Source: Candidatus Chryseopegocella kryptomonas (GTDB lineage: Bacteria > Bacteroidota > Ignavibacteria > Kryptoniales > Kryptoniaceae). Taken from it: a DNA stretch of 48,722 nucleotides. The first letter of the stretch is position 1. The number at the start of each line of letters is the position of its first letter. Positions 42,732-48,722 of the stretch are shown here, in pieces. Under the pieces are notes generated by a model. That model saw only the letters and a list, made by a program, of their open reading frames with translations. It was not told the origin of the DNA and did not search any database. The position numbers were made by a program, and so were the translations under genes. The stretch lies in NCBI RefSeq assembly GCF_001536065.1, contig NZ_CZVW01000016.1:1-48722 (forward strand), read 5' to 3'.

Positions 42732-43805
42732 CTAATAAATCTTTTTAAGACTAAACGATACCTCATACAAAAACAAGCTCACATTCGGGATTAATTTTAG
42801 CGCATATTCTAACTTCTCATCTCTTTCCTTAAGTATAATTATCCCCCTCACATTATAATCCTTTGCTATATTTTCCTTCACCCAACCCATATATCTTAAA
42901 ATTTGCCCCACCACAACATCACTGCTTCTCCCTTTCTTAAGCTCAATAACAACAAACTCTTTCTTCTCCCTATCAACAGCTAATAAATCAATATTGCCAA
43001 TTGGAGTTGGATATTGTCTGCCAGTGCTTTCCTCGTCTTGATAAAGTTCTAAATTTGCACCAAAAATCTTATTAAAATTTGCTTCTATAAATTCCTCCAG
43101 ATATTTTTCCATAGCAAATTCCATGCTCTCCGTAACTACAGAAATTTCCCCCTTACTCTCAACAAGGTTGAAATCCACGCCCTCTGTTACAGCCTTTACC
43201 GCTCTCATTCCTTCCTCCTCAGCAGAAATAGTGTGTAAAAATAAGTCTATATCAAGAAAACTTAAATTCAAATCAGGTCTTATGTCTTTGATTCTTTGAA
43301 GCGCCTCCAGAACTTTTAGATATGCAGAACCCCAAAGGTCTTTGCTTTCATATACCCTCCACCCGATAACAGAAAAACCCATATCTGTTTTATTGTTCCA
43401 CAAACAATATTTTTCCGGTTTATAATCCATCAAAAAAGAAGTGAGTATTCCCCTACCAAACCCCTCAATATGATACTCGCCTCCTAAAATCTGCTCTATC
43501 CGCTCCTTTATCTCTATATCCTCATCAAGAAGATACAATATAGTCTCCCTAAAACGCTTTTTATCTCGGATGATCCTATCCCTATATATTTGATTTAAAC
43601 TCTGTCTCCCACCCCCACTTTTATAATATTCAATGAACCTTCTCTCCAACTCTTCATCAGACATTCTCCGTATTACATCTGGCTGTATCCACTTATTATT
43701 TTCTTCAAGCGCTCTCCTCCTTTGCTCCGAAAGTCTCTTTCTAGTTTCCGACATTTTTACAAACCATTCTAAAAGCTTTCCTATTTGCTCCTCAGACAAT
43801 CCCAT
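42732..43805 (-). CDS. NucS/DUF91-type endonuclease
   Basis: 357 residues. The C-terminal part is the NucS/EndoMS-like (DUF91) nuclease: TPIGNIDLLAVDREKKEFVV (Asp in NIDLL), then ELKKGRSSDVVVGQILRYMG, giving D..E-x-K with a conserved Gln, near residues 270-300. The N-terminal 200 residues are helical, with a GFGRGILTSFLMDYKPEKYC stretch seen in restriction-type proteins. An AGGAGG ribosome site (minus strand) is near the ATG. It likely cleaves DNA, perhaps as a lone restriction factor; the target is unknown. Confidence 0.82.
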   Translation of the reverse strand: MGLSEEQIGKLLEWFVKMSETRKRLSEQRRRALEENNKWIQPDVIRRMSDEELERRFIEYYKSGGGRQSLNQIYRDRIIRDKKRFRETILYLLDEDIEIKERIEQILGGEYHIEGFGRGILTSFLMDYKPEKYCLWNNKTDMGFSVIGWRVYESKDLWGSAYLKVLEALQRIKDIRPDLNLSFLDIDLFLHTISAEEEGMRAVKAVTEGVDFNLVESKGEISVVTESMEFAMEKYLEEFIEANFNKIFGANLELYQDEESTGRQYPTPIGNIDLLAVDREKKEFVVIELKKGRSSDVVVGQILRYMGWVKENIAKDYNVRGIIILKERDEKLEYALKLIPNVSLFLYEVSFSLKKIY

Positions 43806-43974
43806 TTAAACCTCCTAATTCTTCTTTTGTATCTTTGATCTAAAATCTTTCTCTAAAATTTAAAAAAGCGTAAATATACAGTCAATCCTTTCTCTGACTC
43901 AAAAAATAATCAATAATTTATATCCCCCATCAAGATAGATCCACTTCACCGACAAAATCAAAATTCCTCTCCTA

Positions 43975-44105
43975 AAGGTCCTAAGGAGCCCTTTGGGCCT
44001 TTGGGGGATCGTCCCTAAGATCCAAAGGACCCCTTTAGGGGGACTCCTTTGGAGCTTCGCCGACCTCAAGGACTAGATCCCTTTGGATCTTAGCCGACAC
44101 GCAAC
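43975..44105. repeat. Large compound family A element
   Basis: CTCCTAAAGGTCCTAAGGAG, CCTTTGGGCCTTTGG, GGATCGTCCCTAAGATCC, GGACCCCTTTAGGGG and AGCTTCGCCGACC follow each other; a fragment (ATCGCTTTGCCGAA) lies at 44342. It fills the first half of the gene-free stretch 43806-44436; iterons fill the second half. Confidence 0.8.
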
Positions 44106-44176
44106 TGTAAAATAGTAAACGCCATCCCCCTATCCCAAAACATAAATAAATTGTTACCTTTTCTCAATCCATCCCC

Positions 44177-44338
44177 TTACCACTGATAATTTTTACCACT
44201 GATATTTTTAACCACTGATAATTATTACCCCTGGTTAAATCTACCACTGGTTATTTTAACCACTGGTAAATTTTATCACTGATTATTTTAACCTCTGGTA
44301 ATTTTGACCTCTGGTCTGATTTACCACAGAACCTCATG
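44177..44338. repeat. Ten iterons at exact 16-bp spacing
   Basis: Units of the form TTACCACTGATAATTT start their ACC at 44179, 44195, 44211, 44227, 44243, 44259, 44275, 44291, 44307 and 44323, always 16 apart. CACTGRT is best conserved; the outer units vary (CCTCTGGT, CCACAGAA). Exact phasing upstream of a MerR-like gene and parA points to a partition site (parS-like) or a replication-initiator binding array. Confidence 0.93.
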
Positions 44339-44436
44339 GAAATCGCTTTGCCGAAATTCCCGATTAATATTACCCTTGACTTTAATTTTTTTAAATATTA
44401 TATTACCTCAAAAACTATAAAAAACTTATAACTGAA

Positions 44437-44664
44437 ATGATCTACTACATCAAAGACCTCGCACTTCGCCTTGGAGTAAGCAGAGTTACTATAATCAACT
44501 GGGAAAAAAGGGGATTTTTAAAAAAACCAAAGCGAGATAAAAACAACCGCCGAATCTATACAGACGATGATATAAGAGAGATTTTATCTCTCGTTCGTGA
44601 AACTGACTACTTCAAAAATCTGAAAAAATACAGAAGAAATAAAAAATCAAATCAAACAGGTTAA
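44437..44664 (+). CDS. MerR-type helix-turn-helix protein
   Basis: 75 residues. IKDLALRLGVSRVTIINWEK, then RRIYTDDDIREILSL, is the MerR winged helix without an effector domain. It lies between the iterons and parA, directly joined to parA (no gap), so it may bind the iterons as the partition adaptor (ParB-like role) or as operon regulator. Both are inference. Confidence 0.8.
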   Translation: MIYYIKDLALRLGVSRVTIINWEKRGFLKKPKRDKNNRRIYTDDDIREILSLVRETDYFKNLKKYRRNKKSNQTG

Positions 44665-45453
44665 ATGCTCACAATTACATTTGCAAACCAGAAAGGTGGA
44701 ACAACCAAAACAACAACATGTGTAAACCTCGCAACAGCGCTTGCCATGCGTGGTTTGAAAGTTTTAGTCATTGATATGGATTCACAGGCAACAACCTCTA
44801 TGATACTTGGCCCCGTAAGCGATGAAGATACGAACACAGTTTATTCTGTCCTCATCAATGAAATCCCCCTAAAAAATGTTATCAGAAAAACAAGATTTGA
44901 AAACCTCTTCATTGCTCCAAGCAACATCCTGCTTGCAAGCGCTGAAATTGAGCTCGTCCCGAAGGTCGGAAGAGAATTCATGCTTAAACTCTCAATGTCA
45001 GACCTTGATAATCAATTTGACTTCGTCCTCATAGATACAGCTCCATCGCTTGGACTCTTAACCATCAATTCACTTACAGCAAGCGACTATATCATAATCC
45101 CAATCAGCTGTGATATACTATCCTTTGTCGGTGTAAAACAACTCATAAACACAGTTAACATTGTTAGAAAAAAACTTAACCCATCTCTTGAAATTTTAGG
45201 TGTCCTATTAACAAGATACGACCTCAGAGTCCGTCTCTCAAAAGAGGTTGAACGAAAAACCAAAGAAATTTTCGGCGATCTCCTTTTCCCACACTATATC
45301 AGCGAAAATGTAAAACTTAGAGAAGCACCCCTTCAAGGCAAAGTGATTTATGAATACGCACCTAACTCAAGGGGAGCGAGAAACTATCTTGAATTTGCAA
45401 ACGACTTCCTTAAAAGAGTTAAAAAATTAACAAAAAATACAAAATCTAATTAA
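44665..45453 (+). CDS. parA: ParA-type partition ATPase
   Basis: 262 residues, normal for ParA/Soj without N-terminal DNA-binding domain. Deviant Walker A KGGTTKTT begins at residue 10, Walker A' VIDMDSQAT at about 35-43 with Asp37 and Asp39, and Walker B IDTAPSLG with Asp124. It moves plasmid copies apart by ATP-driven gradients on the nucleoid. No ParB gene of the usual kind is next to it; the MerR-like protein upstream or the protein at 45453 may fill that place. Confidence 0.95.
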   Translation: MLTITFANQKGGTTKTTTCVNLATALAMRGLKVLVIDMDSQATTSMILGPVSDEDTNTVYSVLINEIPLKNVIRKTRFENLFIAPSNILLASAEIELVPKVGREFMLKLSMSDLDNQFDFVLIDTAPSLGLLTINSLTASDYIIIPISCDILSFVGVKQLINTVNIVRKKLNPSLEILGVLLTRYDLRVRLSKEVERKTKEIFGDLLFPHYISENVKLREAPLQGKVIYEYAPNSRGARNYLEFANDFLKRVKKLTKNTKSN

Positions 45454-46025
45454 TGGCTAAGCAATTTAAAATAGAAGATTCGCCCCTTTTCCAGATAACT
45501 TTGCCCGATCGGCAAAAGCGATCCCTTCGGGAGAAGCAAAAAAAATCACGAAAAATCAGCAAAAAAAACCAAATTTCAACATCATCTCCCGAAGGTCCTA
45601 AGGCCCCCCTGGAGGTGATTGCCCCAAAGGAATCCACAGCAACACAAACAACCCATTCATCTTTACAACCACTTCCCCCAGAAATTTACAAATCATTATT
45701 AGATAAAATTGTTAAGCATCAAACACCAACAGAGTTTATTGTTTATTCAACCCTTCTAAAGTTTTCAAAAATTACCAGTGACCCCACTTCGCACGATAAC
45801 CTTATAATTACCGAACCAATAAGTATAAATAAAATAGCCCAGATTTGTAACATAGCATTTAAAACAGCAAAAAGAGCCATTCGCAATCTCATAAATAAAA
45901 AACATATCTCTATCTTTAACACATATAATTCAAAAAATCATAAACCAACGGAGTATAAAATAGAACATAACATCCTACCTCATATAACAGAATCATCAGA
46001 ACAGGGGGAAACATGGAACCAGTAA
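45453..46025 (+). CDS. Winged-helix protein, possible partition or replication factor
   Basis: 190 residues; its ATG overlaps the parA stop (TAATG). The first 65 residues are basic and hold two family A elements (45509-45536 as RQKRSLRE and 45585-45625 as SSPEGPKAPLEVIAPKE). Residues about 75-165 are a winged helix (TEFIVYSTLLKFSKI, SINKIAQICNIAFKTAKRAI) like those of replication initiators. Position after parA is where a ParB-like partner is expected. It overlaps the Rep-like gene by 13 bases. Confidence 0.65.
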   Translation: MAKQFKIEDSPLFQITLPDRQKRSLREKQKKSRKISKKNQISTSSPEGPKAPLEVIAPKESTATQTTHSSLQPLPPEIYKSLLDKIVKHQTPTEFIVYSTLLKFSKITSDPTSHDNLIITEPISINKIAQICNIAFKTAKRAIRNLINKKHISIFNTYNSKNHKPTEYKIEHNILPHITESSEQGETWNQ

Positions 46026-47146
46026 AATTAAAAAGAGCCATACTTAAAGAAGAACTCCTTGCTATTACAGGTGACCCGATCTCCGCCATCGTCCTTAACC
46101 AATTCTTATACTGGTCAGAAAGAGTCAAAGACTTTGATTCTTATATAGCCGAAGAGAATGAGCGCCGTAAATTTGCAAATAAAGAACCTTTTCCCCTTAC
46201 GCATGGCTGGATATACAAATCCGCACAAGAACTTTCCGAAGAAATTATGATTGCCTCGCGCGCCTCTGTCCAAAGAGCTATCAAAAAACTCATTGATTTA
46301 GGCTACATAGAAGAAAGGGAAAATCCCGAATACCCCTGGGATCGAACGAAACAATATAGAGTTAACCTCAATAAAATTATCCAAGACCTCGCAGCAAAAG
46401 GCTTCACATTGCAAGGTTATAGATATCTTGACCGCTTACAAATCCCTGTAACCCCTGAATCTGACCCACCCCCCATTGCTCAGGATGAGCAATGCATTGC
46501 TCACAGTGAGCAATCAATTGCTCAATCTGAGCGATCAATTGCTCATAATGAGCAAACAATACCAAATATTATATCAAAAACTATAACAGATATTTTCTCT
46601 CTTTCTCTCTACAGCGAAAAAGAAAAAGAAAAAATCATAAAAGAAATCGTGTTAAAGTTTTATAATCACCTAGGACAGCAAAAGGTATCCAAAGCCAAAT
46701 TAAATAAAGGTATAAAAACAATCAATCAATTATTAGAAGATGGATTCTCAATAACCGAAATCGCATTAGCTATAAACTGGGCCCTGAAAAACATGGAAAA
46801 TATATACTCAATCGCAATTATACAAGATATCATAGGCCAAGCACTTTCAGAACATAAAAAATTCACTGAAAAAAGAGAGCAAATCATAAAACAGCAGGAA
46901 GAACATAAAAAAATGTTAAACGATTTCCTGAAAACCCAGGAAAAGCTAAAACTAATAGCAGAAATAGAATCAAAGCTTGATGAGGAAACAAAAGAGAAAA
47001 TCAAAAAACAAGCAGAGCGAGAACTCGCAAAAGAAGGCATTACCCCTGATAACCTTGTCTACAAAATTTTATTACAGCTTAAAATAAACGATTTAATCCT
47101 CTTATATGGCACCGAGAAAAATCTAATTAATCAAAAACCAGTATAA
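46013..47146 (+). CDS. Replication initiator-like winged-helix protein
   Basis: 377 residues; GGGGGAAAC lies before the ATG at 46013. The N-terminus (AILKEELLAITGDPISAIVL, YWSERVKDF) and a winged helix with RASVQRAIKKLIDLGYIEE resemble phage and plasmid replication proteins that load helicase (replisome organizer type). Residues 155-182 are a fourfold repeat (IAQDEQC, IAHSEQS, IAQSERS, IAHNEQT) made by four 21-bp DNA repeats. The C-terminal half is helical, with a DnaD-like tail and a coiled coil. An origin inside the initiator gene is known from phage lambda O and RepA_N plasmids, so this is the probable replication origin. Confidence 0.75.
   Translation: MEPVKLKRAILKEELLAITGDPISAIVLNQFLYWSERVKDFDSYIAEENERRKFANKEPFPLTHGWIYKSAQELSEEIMIASRASVQRAIKKLIDLGYIEERENPEYPWDRTKQYRVNLNKIIQDLAAKGFTLQGYRYLDRLQIPVTPESDPPPIAQDEQCIAHSEQSIAQSERSIAHNEQTIPNIISKTITDIFSLSLYSEKEKEKIIKEIVLKFYNHLGQQKVSKAKLNKGIKTINQLLEDGFSITEIALAINWALKNMENIYSIAIIQDIIGQALSEHKKFTEKREQIIKQQEEHKKMLNDFLKTQEKLKLIAEIESKLDEETKEKIKKQAERELAKEGITPDNLVYKILLQLKINDLILLYGTEKNLINQKPV
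46475..46558. repeat. Four 21-bp iterons inside the Rep-like gene (probable origin)
   Basis: Units at 46475-46495, 46496-46516, 46517-46537 and 46538-46558. Each holds TTGCTCA, three variable bases, then TGAGCAA (one unit has TGAGCGA), an inverted repeat. The unit length of 21 keeps the reading frame. The variable spacer bases with fixed arms suggest that a dimeric protein binds each unit. Confidence 0.92.
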
Positions 47147-47201
47147 AAGCGTAAAAATTGAAACTATATCAAAGACCCAAAAGATAAAAGAAATTTTTTA
47201 A

Positions 47202-47285
47202 ATTGGTAAAATCGCCCTTGAAGACAAAGCCAGAAACCTTCTTGAAAATAAAGAAGTTAAAAGACTGTATTTAGGAGAAATTTAA
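47202..47285 (+). pseudogene. Remnant of an LptB/LivF-like ABC ATPase C-terminus
   Basis: An open stretch reads GKIALEDKARNLLENKEVKR, then LYLGEI and stop. This matches the usual last 27 residues of LptB-type ABC ATPases (LL..eEVKR.YLGE), and nothing before it is readable, so it appears to be a broken-off gene end. It may mark an old recombination point with a chromosome. Confidence 0.4.
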
Positions 47286-47307
47286 TTTAAATACCCAGCC
47301 CCATTCC

Positions 47308-47332
47308 TAATGGATCGCTTCGCCGAGACATT
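47308..47332. repeat. Family A palindromic element
   Basis: TCCTAATGGATCGCTTCGCCGAG, about 50 bases before the start of the second Mod gene. The nearest ribosome site (AAAAAGGAGA) lies beyond it. Confidence 0.75.
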
Positions 47333-47380
47333 TGAAAAATATATTTTATTAGATCAAAAAGAAAAAAGGAGATAATTAGT

Positions 47381-48722
47381 ATGACAAAAGAAAAAAAGTT
47401 CTATAATGCCTTAAAAGATCTATTTGTGGGTGCTAAGATAGAGGGGGAATCGGGATATATCAACTTGATGAAGATTAAAACAAAATATTATGAAAAAGGT
47501 ATCTTTCCAAAACTTAAAAAGGATATAAAAGAAGCACTAAAACCATTTCCTGAATTTAGGGAGGAACTTTTTGATAAACTTTATACATTTTTCAGTCGCT
47601 ATTTTTCTGAAAGTGGCTCAATTTATTTTAGATATACCCCAGTCTATCAAAATGTTTATGAGAAGGTTTATACGGATGATAAAGATGTGATTCTTTTCTG
47701 GAAAACCCACATGCTTTACTATGTTAAAACCGATAGATTATTTAAAAGCCTAGATGTAAAAATAGACAGATTTAAATTCTCCTTTGACGCTTCTAAGTTA
47801 AAACATAAGAAAGCATTCGAGAAAAAGAAAATAATTTACCAGCTTAAGAAAAAGAAAATAAAAAATAACAGGACGATTGAATTTGAGGTTTCTTATGCTG
47901 AAGGAAATAAGAAGACAAAAATTGACGAGATTTTGAAAAGCATCAAGAAGAAAGGAATAAATATAACTGAGGAGATTTTAGAGCGAGCATTCAGGGTTTT
48001 TGAAAAGCAAAGTGAGGTTGACTATTTTATAAATAAGAATGCGAAGGAGTTTTTAAAAGAACAATTTAATCTCTGGTTTTATCAGTATGTTTTTTCAGGA
48101 AAAAGTGAATGGAAAAAGAAAAGAATAAAACAACTTCAGGTTTTAAAAGAGATAGCATTTAAAATTATTGACTTTATCTCACAATTTGAGGATGAACTCG
48201 TAGAGATATGGAATAAACCAAAGTTTGTTTTGAATTCAAATTATGTGATTACTTTAGACAGAATAGCAGGTAAAGGAAAGAAAGGAATAAATTTAATTAA
48301 ACAACTAATCAAACATAAAGGTTTTAGAAATCAAGTTAAAGAATGGAAAAAACTCGGAATTATTGATAAAAATGTTTCCATGCCCACACTTAAAGGTAAG
48401 ATATTAAACAAAGGTAAGACATTAAGCAAAGATTATCAATTTTTGCCGGTAGATACTAAGCATTTCAATGAAAAAATAAAACTTAAGTTACTTTCTTTAT
48501 TTGATAATTTGGATCATGAGTTAGACGGCTGGCTCATAAAAAGCGAAAACTACCAGGCGTTGAATACTATACTTCCAAAGTTTCAGGAAAAGGTGCAAAC
48601 AATTTATATTGATCCGCCATTCAACAAAGAACAGGATGCAGATTATTTCTATTCTGTGAAGTATAAAGATTCCACTTGGGCTACAATGCTTGAGAATAGG
48701 TTAAGGCTTGCAAAAGATTTGC
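47381..48722 (+). CDS. Type III DNA methyltransferase (Mod), N-terminal part
   Basis: Partial gene, cut by the window end after 447 codons. AAAAAGGAGATAATTAGT precedes the ATG. The N-terminal 400 residues are a Mod-type region only distantly similar to the protein at 16423 (both share the VLNSNYVITLDRI-like block); the catalytic motif YIDPPFN gives DPPF at 411-414. The last 55 bases equal 17926-17980, beginning at KDSTW. Continuing through the shared segment to window base 1 gives a full protein of 846 residues, paired with Res at 518. Base use is ordinary, as in that Res gene. Confidence 0.9.
   Translation, partial: MTKEKKFYNALKDLFVGAKIEGESGYINLMKIKTKYYEKGIFPKLKKDIKEALKPFPEFREELFDKLYTFFSRYFSESGSIYFRYTPVYQNVYEKVYTDDKDVILFWKTHMLYYVKTDRLFKSLDVKIDRFKFSFDASKLKHKKAFEKKKIIYQLKKKKIKNNRTIEFEVSYAEGNKKTKIDEILKSIKKKGINITEEILERAFRVFEKQSEVDYFINKNAKEFLKEQFNLWFYQYVFSGKSEWKKKRIKQLQVLKEIAFKIIDFISQFEDELVEIWNKPKFVLNSNYVITLDRIAGKGKKGINLIKQLIKHKGFRNQVKEWKKLGIIDKNVSMPTLKGKILNKGKTLSKDYQFLPVDTKHFNEKIKLKLLSLFDNLDHELDGWLIKSENYQALNTILPKFQEKVQTIYIDPPFNKEQDADYFYSVKYKDSTWATMLENRLRLAKDL
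48668..48722. repeat. 55-base end repeat, right
   Basis: Identical to 17926-17980; the base before differs (a here, g there). Together with the left end repeat it brackets a shared segment of 834 bases (17926-18759) that must occur twice in the molecule. Confidence 0.9.

Noticed and set aside
1-48722. Transposase or insertion sequence as source of the repeats
   Set aside because: No gene with transposase, RAYT/Y1 or integrase motifs (HUH, DDE or tyrosine recombinase pattern) was recognised in any open frame.

Overview
This window is most likely a nearly complete circular plasmid of about 49.4 kb from an AT-rich, probably thermophilic bacterium of the FCB group (Bacteroidetes/Ignavibacteria/Kryptonia-like). 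The group is suggested by a secreted protein with a type IX secretion C-terminal sorting domain, by lipoproteins with a FlgD-like fold, and by the small palindromic repeats. The thermophile guess rests on the CRISPR repeat type and is inference only. Plasmid nature rests on ParA, a Rep-like initiator with four 21-bp iterons inside its gene, ten further iterons at an exact 16-bp spacing upstream of the MerR-parA pair, decayed toxin-antitoxin loci, and the two window ends. The first 55 bases equal 18705-18759 and the last 55 bases equal 17926-17980. Joining the ends through 17981-18704 closes the circle and restores one uninterrupted methyltransferase gene in frame.

Layout. 1-3481: end of a type III methyltransferase (it begins at 47381) and its helicase-nuclease. 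4107-11914: a tightly overlapping gene block with lipoproteins, a TolC-like coiled-coil protein, a secreted metallo-beta-lactamase fold protein, RNase HII, a YdjM-like membrane protein with an adaptor-like C-terminus, and a membrane-anchored AAA ATPase. 12045-12450: a three-repeat CRISPR array and leader, without cas genes. 12792-25266: a four-gene module (NERD-type SF1 helicase, type III-like methyltransferase, type III-like helicase-nuclease, AddB-like UvrD helicase-nuclease) that looks like a defence or DNA-processing operon. 25288-26351: a frameshifted nuclease-like gene. 26447-30506: lexA-umuD-umuC followed by xseA-xseB, an SOS and mutagenesis block. 31028-33868: sigma-like regulator, OB-fold-like protein and AAA/DUF4143 ATPase. 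33904-38781: two ribbon-helix-helix/PIN toxin-antitoxin loci with broken toxins, a minus-strand operon of small proteins, and a RadA-like ATPase. 38870-39600: a GC-rich, strongly folded noncoding region with two covarying hairpins. 39608-42125: small OB-fold-like and zinc-ribbon proteins and an unknown protein. 42190-42670: a decayed second CRISPR array with a second leader copy. 42732-43805: a NucS/DUF91-type nuclease. 43806-47146: iterons, MerR-like protein, ParA and Rep region. 47381-48722: start of the second methyltransferase.

The most unusual feature is a family of short palindromic elements (core GCGAAGCGATCCC followed by TTAGGGA or similar) with more than 30 copies. They sit between genes and also inside at least eight genes, where they are translated in several frames on both strands, like the palindromic elements of Rickettsia. 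They have broken both PIN toxin genes and appear inside the decayed CRISPR repeats. A second palindrome family (CTCTCTAAA..TTTAGAGAG type) lies inside one signal peptide region and in a tandem cluster.

How the genes may work together: the plasmid keeps itself through Rep, ParA and (formerly) toxin-antitoxin loci, carries two type III-like restriction systems that appear to share one target-recognition segment, and adds nucleases, a CRISPR array and an SOS mutagenesis unit. These functional links are inferred from gene content only.
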